Shown here piece after piece: positions 1 through 8,448 of a stretch of DNA of 8,840 bases. Positions within the stretch are counted from its first letter, which is position 1. Each line of letters begins with the position of its first letter. The notes under the pieces are model-generated. The model made no database searches and was not told the origin of the DNA. It saw only the letters and a list, made by a program, of their open reading frames with translations. This DNA is from Pseudomonadota bacterium (lineage in GTDB: Bacteria > Pseudomonadota > Gammaproteobacteria > Burkholderiales > Burkholderiaceae_B): positions 1-8,840 of the forward strand of contig JAEZGR010000302.1 in assembly GCA_023437255.1 (NCBI GenBank), read 5' to 3'. A program made the position numbers and the translations under genes.

Positions 1-1
1 A

Positions 2-97
2 CTGTGGCGCGATGCCAAGCTCTATGAGATTGGTGCCGGCACCAGCGAGATCCGCCGCATGTTGATCGGCCGCGAGCTGTTCAACGAGACCCGCTGA
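2..97 (+). CDS. ivd: Isovaleryl-CoA dehydrogenase, C-terminal fragment (5' part outside the window)
   Basis: Only the last 31 codons and the TGA stop are present. The frame reads [20 protein letters not shown] followed by [11 protein letters not shown]. The [16 protein letters not shown] block is the C-terminal signature of isovaleryl-CoA dehydrogenases, nearly identical to what I recall of the mitochondrial enzyme; other acyl-CoA dehydrogenases usually have a different residue run before TSEI. The enzyme is a cytosolic FAD-dependent flavoprotein in bacteria. It oxidises isovaleryl-CoA to 3-methylcrotonyl-CoA, the substrate of the carboxylase encoded downstream, and passes electrons to electron-transfer flavoprotein. 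Its stop lies 19 bp before aceK, so the two are probably co-transcribed. The catalytic glutamate and most FAD contacts lie outside the window. Another short-branched-chain acyl-CoA dehydrogenase is possible but less likely given the neighbours. Confidence 0.85.
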   Translation: MWRDAKLYEIGAGTSEIRRMLIGRELFNETR

Positions 98-116
98 TCC
101 GGCACTCAGGCGCGCC

Positions 117-1997
117 ATGATCCAGGCCTCCGACCACCGCCAGATTGAGCGCCCCCGCCCCGCGGGGCGCTCGGCGGCACAGGTCGCGCAGACCATACTC
201 GAGGGCTTCAACAGGCATTACTCGCTGTTCCGCTACAGCGCGCAGCGGGCCAAGACGCTGTTCGAAGCCGGCGACTGGCGCCAGATGCAGCAGCTCTCGA
301 GCGAGCGCATCGAATACTACGACACACGTGTCAGAGAATGCGCGAACCGGCTCAGCGCCGAGCTGCGCACCGCTGCGGCGACGCCCGAGGCGGGCAACTC
401 CGCCACGCTACCCCCGGAGCTGGAAGCCTTCTGGCAGGCGGTGAAGGCCGAGTACGTGGCGCTGCTGACCGATCATCGGCAGCCTGAATGTGCCGAAACA
501 TTCTTCAACTCGGTGTCGTGCCGGATCCTGCACCGCGACTACTATCACAACGATTTCCTGTTCGTACGCCCGGCCATTGCCACCGATTACCTCGACAGCC
601 GGCTGCCTTCCTACCGGGTGTACTACCCGCTGGAACAGGGGCTGCAGCCGGCGCTCACCGATCTGCTGGCGGGCTTTGGCCTGGCGGCACCCTTTGAAGA
701 CCTGCCGCGCGACACCCGCATGCTGGCCCGCAAGGCGCTGAACGCGCTGCGGGCAATGCTGCCCAAGCACGCCACGCACCGCCTGGCCCCCGATTGCCAG
801 ATCCAGGTGCTGAACGGTCTGTTCTTTCGCAACAAGGGCGCCTATGCCGTGGGCCGGCTCATCAATCAGGGTTCCACCTACCCGTTTGCCATCGCCCTGC
901 TGCGCCGCCCTTCCGGCCATGTGTATGTCGACGCCCTGCTGCTGGGAGAAGACGACCTGAGCACGCTGTTCAGCTTCACACGCGCGTATTTTCTGGTCGA
1001 CATGGAAACGCCCGCCGCTTACGTGAACTTCCTGGCCTCGCTCATGCCGCGCAAGGCCAAGGCCGAGCTCTACAGCACGATCGGCTTGCAGAAGCAGGGC
1101 AAGACGCTGTTCTACCGCGACTTCCTGCACCACCTGGCGCACTCGCACGACAAGTTCGATATCGCCCCCGGCATACACGGGCTGGTCATGGTGGTGTTCA
1201 CGCTGCCTTCTTACCCCTACGTCTTCAAGCTCATCCGCGACCGCATCGCCAAGCCGGGCATGGACCACGCCACCGTGCGCCGCAAATACCTGCTGGTCAA
1301 GAAGCACGATCGGGTGGGTCGCATGGCCGACACTTGGGAATACTCTCAGGTGGCGCTGCCGCGCGACCGTTTTTCCGACGCGCTGCTGGCGGAACTGCGC
1401 AAGGAAGTGCCCAGCCTGCTCGAAGAAGACGACGAACGCGTGGTGCTGCGCCATGTGTATATCGAACGGCGCATGACGCCGCTGAACCTGTATCTGCACC
1501 GCGCCGGCGACGCGGCGCTCGACGCTGCGATCCAGGGCTACGGCAATGCCATACGCGAGCTGGCGGCGGCCAACATCTTCCCCGGCGACATGCTTTACAA
1601 GAACTTTGGCGTCACACGGCTGGGCCGCGTCGTGTTCTATGATTACGACGAAATTCAGCACATGACGGAAATGAACTTCCGCGTCATTCCCCCGGCGCCC
1701 TACGAGGAGGCCGAACTCTCGGGTGAACCGTGGTACCCGGTGGATGCCAACGACGTCTTTCCCGAAGAGTTTCAGTATTTCCTGCTAGGCGACCCGCGGG
1801 TAAAGGCCGCCTTCCTCAGACACCATGCCGACCTGCTCGAGCCTTCGTGGTGGCAGGCCTGCCGAACGAGGGTGGCTCAGGGGCGCATGGAAGATATCTA
1901 CCCGTACACACCCGATCGCCGCCTGCCCAACAGATCGACCGGCGCACAGGCGGCACACAAAAACGCATTACATCATTCAGGAGTACAACATGTCTGA
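117..1997 (+). CDS. aceK: Isocitrate dehydrogenase kinase/phosphatase
   Basis: This 626-residue cytosolic protein phosphorylates and dephosphorylates isocitrate dehydrogenase. Inactivating that enzyme sends isocitrate into the glyoxylate bypass during growth on acetate, fatty acids or other acetyl-CoA sources. The N-terminal regulatory half includes ETFFNSVSCR at about 126-135 and ELYSTIGLQKQGKT at about 317-330. The kinase-like half has the nucleotide-binding segment APGIHGLVMVVFTLP (351-364) with K371, then HDRVGRMADT (398-406), the catalytic loop NIFPGDMLYKNFGV (486-499) and FYDYDE (507-512). By eye, K371, D405, D491 and D509 correspond to E. coli K336, D371, D457 and D475, so both activities look intact. 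E. coli AceK has 578 residues; the extra length is about 15 residues before QTILEGFN and about 20 after the conserved C-terminal block. ATG 117 is the only sensible start. A weak AGG lies 6 nt upstream. The stop overlaps the start of the thiolase gene by 8 bp. Confidence 0.96.
   Translation: MIQASDHRQIERPRPAGRSAAQVAQTILEGFNRHYSLFRYSAQRAKTLFEAGDWRQMQQLSSERIEYYDTRVRECANRLSAELRTAAATPEAGNSATLPPELEAFWQAVKAEYVALLTDHRQPECAETFFNSVSCRILHRDYYHNDFLFVRPAIATDYLDSRLPSYRVYYPLEQGLQPALTDLLAGFGLAAPFEDLPRDTRMLARKALNALRAMLPKHATHRLAPDCQIQVLNGLFFRNKGAYAVGRLINQGSTYPFAIALLRRPSGHVYVDALLLGEDDLSTLFSFTRAYFLVDMETPAAYVNFLASLMPRKAKAELYSTIGLQKQGKTLFYRDFLHHLAHSHDKFDIAPGIHGLVMVVFTLPSYPYVFKLIRDRIAKPGMDHATVRRKYLLVKKHDRVGRMADTWEYSQVALPRDRFSDALLAELRKEVPSLLEEDDERVVLRHVYIERRMTPLNLYLHRAGDAALDAAIQGYGNAIRELAAANIFPGDMLYKNFGVTRLGRVVFYDYDEIQHMTEMNFRVIPPAPYEEAELSGEPWYPVDANDVFPEEFQYFLLGDPRVKAAFLRHHADLLEPSWWQACRTRVAQGRMEDIYPYTPDRRLPNRSTGAQAAHKNALHHSGVQHV
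1978..1992 (+). promoter_or_regulatory. Ribosome binding site and start of the thiolase gene, inside the aceK 3' end
   Basis: AGGAG at 1979-1983 lies 6 nt before ATG 1990. This fixes the thiolase start at 1990, although the frame stays open back to at least 1825. The thiolase fold begins with the conserved IVLVSVVRTPMGG just after this ATG, which agrees. The site lies within the last codons of aceK, so ribosomes finishing aceK stop at 1995-1997 next to the new start. This layout fits translational coupling. Confidence 0.8.
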
Positions 1998-3171
1998 TCC
2001 TATCGTTCTGGTCTCGGTCGTCCGCACGCCCATGGGCGGGATGCTGGGCAGCCTCTCGAGCCTGGCTGCGCACGAGCTGGGCGCCGTTGCCATCAAGGCG
2101 GCCGTTGAACGCGCCGGCATCTCCCCCGACGTTGTCGACGAAGTGATCATGGGTAACGTGCTGCAGGCCGGCCAGGGCCAGGCGCCCGCCCGCCAGGCTG
2201 CACTGGGCGCAGGCCTGCCCAAGAGCGCCGCGTGTACCACGATCCACAAAGTCTGCGGATCCGGCATGAAAGCCGCGATGTTCGCGCACGACCTGCTGGC
2301 CGCGGGCAGCGCCGATGTCGTGGTGGCCGGTGGCCAGGAAAGCATGAGCAACGCCCCGTATCTGCTGCTGCGCGGCCGTCAAGGCTACCGCTACGGCCAC
2401 TCCACCGTGTACGACCACATGGCGCTCGACGGCCTGGAAGACGCGTATCAGCGTGGTACCGCCATGGGCGTGTTTGCCGAGCAGTGCGTCTCCAAGTATT
2501 CGTTCACCCGCGAACAGCAAGATCAATACGCGCGCGAGTCGCTGCGCCGCGCACGTGCCGCCAGCGAAGACGGCAGCTTCGACTGGGAAATCACGCCCGT
2601 GACCATTGCCGGTCGCAAGGGCGACACGGTTGTCGACAAGGACGAAGCGCCCTTCAAGGCACAGCCCGAAAAGATTCCCACGCTGAAGCCGGCCTTCAAG
2701 AAAGACGGCACGGTCACCGCAGCCAACGCTTCGTCGATTTCCGACGGCGCCGCCGCCATGGTCATGATGCGCGAATCCACTGCCAACAAGCTGGGCGTCA
2801 AGCCGCTGGCTCGAGTCGTCGGTCATACACAGCATGCCCACGAACCCGAATGGTTCACGACCGCACCTGTCGGGGCCATGCAGAAGCTGTTCGAGAAAAC
2901 CGGCTGGTCGGCTGACCAGGTCGACCTCTACGAGATCAACGAAGCCTTTGCCGTCGTCACCATGGCCGCCATGGCCGACCTCAAGCTGCCGCATGACAAG
3001 GTCAACATCCACGGCGGCGCCACTGCCCTGGGTCACCCCATCGGTGCTTCGGGTGCCCGCCTGATCGCCACCCTGGTCGGCGGCCTGCGCAAGACCGGCG
3101 GCAAGCGTGGCGTGGCCTCACTGTGCATCGGTGGTGGCGAAGCCGTGGCCATCGCGATCGAAATGGTCTGA
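1990..3171 (+). CDS. Acetyl-CoA C-acetyltransferase (acetoacetyl-CoA thiolase)
   Basis: The 393-residue product has the usual length for a type II thiolase. The nucleophilic cysteine is C89 in HKVCGSGMKA, N317 is in EINEAF, H349 is in the GGATALGHPIGASGAR block and the second active-site cysteine is C379 in SLCIGGGEA. The family condenses two acetyl-CoA to acetoacetyl-CoA or runs the reverse thiolysis, without a cofactor, in the cytosol. NIHGGA (339-344) is the form I recall from mitochondrial acetoacetyl-CoA thiolase, whereas many bacterial enzymes have NVNGGA. Among leucine genes the likely role is thiolysis of acetoacetyl-CoA, made from the acetoacetate released by HMG-CoA lyase. A broader 3-oxoacyl-CoA specificity or a role in polyhydroxybutyrate synthesis cannot be excluded. 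Because several thiolase paralogues usually occur in these bacteria, no symbol is given. It overlaps aceK by 8 bp and lies 102 bp before the carboxylase beta gene. Confidence 0.92.
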   Translation: MSDPIVLVSVVRTPMGGMLGSLSSLAAHELGAVAIKAAVERAGISPDVVDEVIMGNVLQAGQGQAPARQAALGAGLPKSAACTTIHKVCGSGMKAAMFAHDLLAAGSADVVVAGGQESMSNAPYLLLRGRQGYRYGHSTVYDHMALDGLEDAYQRGTAMGVFAEQCVSKYSFTREQQDQYARESLRRARAASEDGSFDWEITPVTIAGRKGDTVVDKDEAPFKAQPEKIPTLKPAFKKDGTVTAANASSISDGAAAMVMMRESTANKLGVKPLARVVGHTQHAHEPEWFTTAPVGAMQKLFEKTGWSADQVDLYEINEAFAVVTMAAMADLKLPHDKVNIHGGATALGHPIGASGARLIATLVGGLRKTGGKRGVASLCIGGGEAVAIAIEMV

Positions 3172-3213
3172 CCTCCCACTCATCCTTATTTAACGACACC
3201 CGCCCGCCGTGCT

Positions 3214-3241
3214 CCTTCGTCCGTCTTACCGCGGACGAAGG
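3214..3241 (+). repeat. Perfect inverted repeat (hairpin) between the thiolase and carboxylase beta genes
   Basis: CCTTCGTCCG (3214-3223) and CGGACGAAGG (3232-3241) are exact reverse complements, 10 bp each, around an 8-nt loop. A second stem, GGCCG (3240-3244) with CGGCC (3249-3253) around a 4-nt loop, follows directly and shares two bases with the first, so the full stems compete slightly. No T run follows either stem, so this is not a standard intrinsic terminator. Its position, starting 42 nt after the thiolase stop and ending about 20 nt before the carboxylase SD, suggests an mRNA processing or stability element, a partial terminator, or a control on carboxylase translation. It could also be an operator, though an 8-nt gap between 10-bp arms is not diagnostic. 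The function is inferred only from position. Confidence 0.6.
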
Positions 3242-3273
3242 CCGCGCTCGGCCCGTGATCACCAGGAAGTGCC

Positions 3274-4878
<1,605 letters not shown>

Positions 4879-4881
<3 letters not shown>

Positions 4882-4896
4882 TGAGGAGTAGCCGTG
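4879..4896 (+). promoter_or_regulatory. Tandem stop codons and ribosome binding site before the GTG start of the alpha subunit gene
   Basis: The beta gene ends in TAA (4879-4881), followed at once by an in-frame TGA (4882-4884). The strong SD GAGGAG (4883-4888) overlaps that second stop and lies 5 nt before GTG 4894. The GTG is in the same frame as the beta gene, so read-through without the double stop would yield a beta-alpha fusion. The start is supported by FETLLIANRGEIACRV right after it, the standard beginning of biotin carboxylases. An ATG at 4876-4878 is the last codon of the beta gene. Confidence 0.75.
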
Positions 4897-6915
4897 TTTG
4901 AAACATTGCTGATTGCCAATCGCGGCGAAATCGCCTGCCGCGTCGCCGCCACGGCTCGCCGCATGGGGATGCGCACCGTCGCCGTCTATTCCGATGCCGA
5001 CGCCCAGGCCCGCCATCCCGCCGTGTGCGACCTTGCCATCCACATTGGCGGCGCCGAGCCCCGCGCGAGCTACCTCCGGGGCGACGCCATCATTGAAGCG
5101 GCGCTGCAAAGCGGCGCTAAGGCCATCCACCCCGGCTACGGTTTCCTGTCCGAGAACGAAACCTTTGCACGTGCCTGCGCCGATGCCGGCCTGATATTCG
5201 TGGGTCCGCCGGCGACAGCCATCGCTGCCATGGGCAGCAAGTCGGCCGCCAAGGCACTCATGGAAAAAGCGGGCGTGCCGCTGGTGCCCGGTTATCACGG
5301 CGACAACCAGGACCCGGCCTTCCTGCGGCAGCAGGCCGATGCCATTGGCTACCCGGTGCTGATCAAGGCCAGCGCGGGCGGTGGCGGCAAGGGCATGCGC
5401 GTGGTCGGCTCCAGCGTCGAATTCGAGGAAGCCCTTGCCTCATGTAAACGTGAAGCCGCCAGCAGCTTCGGCGACGATCGCGTGCTGATCGAACGCTATC
5501 TTCTGAAACCGCGCCATATCGAGATCCAGGTCTTCGCCGACACGCACGGCAACGTCCTGCACCTGTTTGAGCGCGACTGCTCCGTGCAGCGGCGCCACCA
5601 GAAGGTGATCGAAGAGGCGCCAGCCCCCGGCATGACCGAAGAACGGCGCCGCGCCATGGGCGAAGCCGCGGTGGCGGCGGCCCGTGCCGTGGGTTACGTG
5701 GGCGCCGGCACGGTGGAGTTCATCGCCGAACCCGACGGGCGCTTCTATTTCATGGAAATGAACACCCGCCTGCAGGTGGAGCACCCGGTCACCGAAATGA
5801 TCACGGGGCAGGACCTGGTGGAATGGCAGCTGCGTGTGGCCGCTGGCGAGCCCCTGCCGCTCACCCAGGAAGACCTGGCGCTGGCCGGCCATGCCATCGA
5901 GGCCCGCATTTACGCAGAGAACCCGGACAAGGGCTTCCTGCCGTCGATCGGCACCCTCGATGTGCTGGAGTTTCCCGATCATGTCGAGTTCTCGCTGGGG
6001 GATGTGCGCGTCGACGGCGGCGTGCGTTCGGGCGACACCATCACACCCCATTACGACCCCATGATCGCCAAGCTGATCGTGCAAGGCCGCAACCGCGACG
6101 AAGCCCGCGCGCGCATGCTCAAGGCACTTGGCGAGATCCGCGTTTCCGGCCTGCAGACCAACATCGCCTTTCTACGACGACTGATGGCCGACGACGCGTT
6201 TGCGAGTGCGGACCTCGACACGGGCCTGATCGAACGGCGTTTCGACAGCCTCTTCCCGAAAAGCAGTGCGGTACCCGATGCAGTGCTGGCGCTGGCGGCC
6301 GCTGCCGTGCTGCAGGCTGACGGCTACGCCGGCACCGACGGCCGCAGCCGGGTGCCCGCAACCGACCCCTGGAGCGTCGCAGATGGCTGGCGTGTTTCGG
6401 GCAGCCACTCGCGAGTGATCAATCTGATCGATGCGAACGACGCAGCCTGCGACCTCAACCTGAAACGCGACGACGGTCGTTGGACAATACGCCGCGACGA
6501 AACCACGCACGCCTTCGATTGGTCGGGCGAAGCGCGCGGCCCGGGCTACCGTGTTCGCGTTCGCCTCGACGGTCGCGATTACGCCGGCGAGGTGCTCCTG
6601 CAGGGTGAAACCGTCACCGTGTATCTGAACGGGGAATCGCACCTGCTGCACCTGCACGACGCGGTCGCCCACGCTCAGGACGAAGGCAGTGCGCCCGGCG
6701 GCAGCCTGACCGCGCCCATGCCCGGCAAGATCATCTCGGTGTCGGTGAGTCAGGGCGACACGGTCAAGGCGGGCGACACCCTGCTGGTCATGGAGGCCAT
6801 GAAGATGGAACACACGATCCATGCGCCGCGCGACGGCGTAGTGGAAGAGGTCTTCTTCCAGCCCGGTGACCAGGTCGGCGACGGCGATCAGCTCATTGCC
6901 ATCGCGGATGCCTGA
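4894..6915 (+). CDS. mccA: 3-Methylcrotonyl-CoA carboxylase, biotin-containing (alpha) subunit
   Basis: The 673-residue product carries out the ATP- and bicarbonate-dependent carboxylation of biotin. The biotin carboxylase N-domain (about 1-115) starts with LIANRGEIACRV and has HPGYGFLSEN (79-88). The ATP-grasp domain (about 116-320) has the glycine-rich loop AGGGGKGMRV (161-170), the lysine of RRHQKVIEEAPAP at K237, E275 in TVEF, and EMNTRLQVEHPVTE with E288 and R292. The biotin carboxylase C-domain follows to about 450. Residues about 455-600 form the subunit-contact region with low conservation. The C-terminal biotinyl domain (about 605-671) has EAMKMEH, with K637 as the biotin attachment site. 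All core residues look intact and length is near that of known bacterial alpha subunits (about 655). Biotinylation by BirA is required. It starts with GTG, 12 nt after the beta gene, and is probably the last gene of the catabolic unit. The name liuD is also used. Confidence 0.95.
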   Translation: MFETLLIANRGEIACRVAATARRMGMRTVAVYSDADAQARHPAVCDLAIHIGGAEPRASYLRGDAIIEAALQSGAKAIHPGYGFLSENETFARACADAGLIFVGPPATAIAAMGSKSAAKALMEKAGVPLVPGYHGDNQDPAFLRQQADAIGYPVLIKASAGGGGKGMRVVGSSVEFEEALASCKREAASSFGDDRVLIERYLLKPRHIEIQVFADTHGNVLHLFERDCSVQRRHQKVIEEAPAPGMTEERRRAMGEAAVAAARAVGYVGAGTVEFIAEPDGRFYFMEMNTRLQVEHPVTEMITGQDLVEWQLRVAAGEPLPLTQEDLALAGHAIEARIYAENPDKGFLPSIGTLDVLEFPDHVEFSLGDVRVDGGVRSGDTITPHYDPMIAKLIVQGRNRDEARARMLKALGEIRVSGLQTNIAFLRRLMADDAFASADLDTGLIERRFDSLFPKSSAVPDAVLALAAAAVLQADGYAGTDGRSRVPATDPWSVADGWRVSGSHSRVINLIDANDAACDLNLKRDDGRWTIRRDETTHAFDWSGEARGPGYRVRVRLDGRDYAGEVLLQGETVTVYLNGESHLLHLHDAVAHAQDEGSAPGGSLTAPMPGKIISVSVSQGDTVKAGDTLLVMEAMKMEHTIHAPRDGVVEEVFFQPGDQVGDGDQLIAIADA

Positions 6916-6930
6916 CCCTGCACGAGGACC

Positions 6931-6954
6931 GGCGCCCGGATTTGCCCGGGCGCC
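6931..6954 (+). terminator. GC-rich hairpin after the carboxylase alpha gene, possible weak terminator
   Basis: GGCGCCCGG (6931-6939) and CCGGGCGCC (6946-6954) form a perfect 9 bp stem with loop ATTTGC. It begins 15 nt after the stop of the alpha gene, where a transcription unit would be expected to end. The next bases are TGAAACAGCG, with no U tract, so this is not a canonical intrinsic terminator on either strand. It may act as a U-less terminator, protect the 3' end of the mRNA, or work with Rho. Confidence 0.5.
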
Positions 6955-6970
6955 TGAAACAGCGTAAAGT
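6942..6970 (+). promoter_or_regulatory. Weak sigma70-like promoter candidate for smg
   Basis: The 130 bp interval between the carboxylase alpha gene and smg should hold the smg promoter if the two are separate units. The best pair I see is TTGCCC (6942-6947) and TAAAGT (6965-6970) with a 17-nt gap, matching 4 of 6 bases in each box. The -35 box would sit inside the preceding hairpin. An alternative is TTGCGA (6983-6988) with TATCGC (7008-7013), but its 19-nt gap is long. The leader also contains the small stem GGGCG-TAT-CGCCC (7003-7015) and the palindrome CCCGCGGG (7023-7030). None of this is strong. Confidence 0.2.
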
Positions 6971-7045
6971 CGGTTTCTGGATTTGCGATCACGATCACCT
7001 GCGGGCGTATCGCCCTGAAACCCCCGCGGGAATCCGGAACACAAT

Positions 7046-7504
7046 ATGTTCGATATCCTGGTTTATCTTTTCGAGAATTACTACGCTCCCCAGGCCTGCC
7101 CCAAGGCCGATGTGCTGGCGAACAAGCTGGCCGCCGTCGGATTCGAGCACGACGACATCGACGAAGCCATCGGCTGGCTCCAGGGCCTCGCGCAAAGCAC
7201 CGAGCGCTTCAGCCCTGTCGAACACGCCTCCCCCGCCAGCCTGCGCGCCTACTCCGACGAGGAATACCACACGCTGGGTACCGAGGCCATCGGCTTCATC
7301 ACCTTTCTCGAGAACTCGGGCGTGCTGCGCCCGGCGCTGCGCGAAATCCTCATCGAACGCGCCCAGGCCATCAACGAAACGCCGGTGTCTCTCGACGCCA
7401 TGCGCGTCATCGCACTCATGGTGCTCTGGAGCCAGGAAACCGAGGTCGACCACCTGCTGCTCGAAGAGCTTCTGAACGGTGAGCGGTCCAGCGTCTCACA
7501 CTGA
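7046..7504 (+). CDS. smg: Smg family protein (DUF494)
   Basis: The 152-residue protein matches the Smg family in length (E. coli Smg is about 157) and layout. It starts [13 protein letters not shown] and has the acidic helix [17 protein letters not shown] (about 33-49). [13 protein letters not shown] (66-78) corresponds to the family's RIYTPEE block, and [12 protein letters not shown] (83-94), [11 protein letters not shown] (99-109) and [10 protein letters not shown] (121-130) follow. No signal peptide or true transmembrane segment is evident, so it is probably a small soluble helical protein. Its biochemical function is not known to me; the family is mostly recognised by position next to dprA (smf) and topoisomerase genes. 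Here topB lies two genes downstream, but dprA is not upstream: the leucine operon is. ATG 7046 has only a weak GGA (7036-7038) as SD. gluQ begins 11 nt after its stop, suggesting co-transcription. Confidence 0.9.
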   Translation: MFDILVYLFENYYAPQACPKADVLANKLAAVGFEHDDIDEAIGWLQGLAQSTERFSPVEHASPASLRAYSDEEYHTLGTEAIGFITFLENSGVLRPALREILIERAQAINETPVSLDAMRVIALMVLWSQETEVDHLLLEELLNGERSSVSH

Positions 7505-7515
7505 CGCGTTCCCCC

Positions 7516-8397
7516 ATGCCACCTCCCTCGGGAACCCTGCCGGAACCTTACCGGGGACGCTTTGCGCCCAGCCCCAGCGGCCCTCTGCACGACGGCTCCC
7601 TGCTGGCGGCCATGGCCAGCTATCTCGACGCCCGCGCCCATCAGGGGCAATGGCTGCTGCGCATTGAAGACATCGACGCGCCACGGGTGGCGCCCGGTGC
7701 CGACGAAATCATCATGCAACAGCTGCTGGCGCTGGGCATGCACTGGGATGAACCTCCCGTCTGGCAGTCACGTCGCCTGACGCTCTATCAGGCCGATTTC
7801 GAGCGCCTGCTCGCGCAGGATCTGGTGTACGGCTGCGCGTGCACCCGCGCCATGCTTGCAGGCGGTGGCCCCTACCCGGGTACCTGCCGCCAAGGGCTGC
7901 TGGCCGGACAAGCAGCGCGCGCCTGGCGCCTGCGCGTGCCCCCCGGTGTCGAACACTTCGTGGACCGCTGGCAGGGCGCTCAATCGCAGGACGTGGCGGC
8001 CGAGGTGGGCGACTTCATCCTGAAGCGGGCAGACGGCCTGTGGGCCTATCAGTTCGTGGTCGTCGTCGACGACGGCCTGCAAGGGATCACCGATGTGGTG
8101 CGCGGTGCCGACCTGCTGGATTCCTCGGCGCGCCAGCGAATTCTGGCCCGATATCTGGGCTACACGCCTCCGCGTGTGTTACATGTACCCTTGCTCTGCG
8201 ACGACGAGGGCCGCAAGCTTTCCAAACAGAACCATGCGCCTGCGCTCGACCTGACGGAACCCGTACGCACGCTACAGCGCGCCTGGCGCGGGCTCGGGTT
8301 CGCTACACTCGAAGTCTCCGGCATCGCTGAATTCTGGGACCGCGCCATACCGGCCTGGGCGGCACGCCATGGCATCCAACTTGCGCGCAGCGATTGA
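7516..8397 (+). CDS. gluQ: Glutamyl-queuosine tRNA(Asp) synthetase
   Basis: This 293-residue paralogue of the catalytic domain of glutamyl-tRNA synthetase lacks the anticodon-binding domain. In the family it activates glutamate with ATP and attaches it to the queuosine base at position 34 of tRNA(Asp). Visible motifs are [18 protein letters not shown] (12-29), whose HDGS is the HIGH-like ATP site, and RIEDIDAPR (49-57). The zinc site is C107, C109, Y120 and C124 (GCACTR then PYPGTC). [25 protein letters not shown] (176-200) and the [11 protein letters not shown] block (234-244), the KMSKS equivalent, follow. A full glutamyl-tRNA synthetase would be about 470-500 residues, so truncation to the catalytic core plus the zinc cysteines supports GluQ. 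The only reasonable start is ATG 7516, as the next Met is residue 33 inside the fold. No SD is visible before it (CGCGTTCCCCC), so translation may depend on coupling to smg, 11 nt upstream. Confidence 0.94.
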   Translation: MPPPSGTLPEPYRGRFAPSPSGPLHDGSLLAAMASYLDARAHQGQWLLRIEDIDAPRVAPGADEIIMQQLLALGMHWDEPPVWQSRRLTLYQADFERLLAQDLVYGCACTRAMLAGGGPYPGTCRQGLLAGQAARAWRLRVPPGVEHFVDRWQGAQSQDVAAEVGDFILKRADGLWAYQFVVVVDDGLQGITDVVRGADLLDSSARQRILARYLGYTPPRVLHVPLLCDDEGRKLSKQNHAPALDLTEPVRTLQRAWRGLGFATLEVSGIAEFWDRAIPAWAARHGIQLARSD

Positions 8398-8422
8398 CCG
8401 CCCGTATCATCCGCGCTATTGC
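8394..8422 (+). promoter_or_regulatory. Candidate promoter for topB overlapping the gluQ stop
   Basis: TTGACC (8394-8399, 5 of 6 to the -35 consensus) is followed after 17 nt by TATTGC (8417-8422, 3 of 6). An alternative overlapping pair is TTGCGC (8381-8386) with TATCAT (8405-8410, 5 of 6), gap 18 nt. The heptamer CTATTGC occurs at 8416-8422 and again at 8427-8433, an 11-bp step. With only 51 bp between gluQ and topB, topB may have its own start here or be read from upstream. GGA at 8441-8443 is the probable SD for ATG 8449. Confidence 0.3.
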
Positions 8423-8448
8423 TGCCCTATTGCAGTCCTTGGAATCAC

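Noticed and set aside
408..1661. A 417-codon open frame on the - strand inside aceK
   Set aside because: It is fully antisense to aceK, has no recognisable motif, and has a Gln/His/Val-rich composition typical of a reverse-frame shadow.
1825..1989. Longer N terminus for the thiolase, starting at 1825
   Set aside because: The frame is open but the extra 55 residues are the out-of-frame reading of aceK. The thiolase fold begins right after ATG 1990, which has a good SD.
1816..3036. A 406-codon open frame on the - strand over the thiolase gene
   Set aside because: It lies opposite a clear thiolase with all catalytic residues, and its translation resembles no family I know.
3172..3273. A small gene in the gap before the carboxylase beta gene
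   Set aside because: The frame starting at 3209 runs into the carboxylase gene out of frame and has no SD or recognisable product. The gap is better explained by the hairpins.
7249..7743. A 164-codon open frame on the - strand across the smg/gluQ junction
   Set aside because: It is antisense to two recognised genes, with no start signal or domain.
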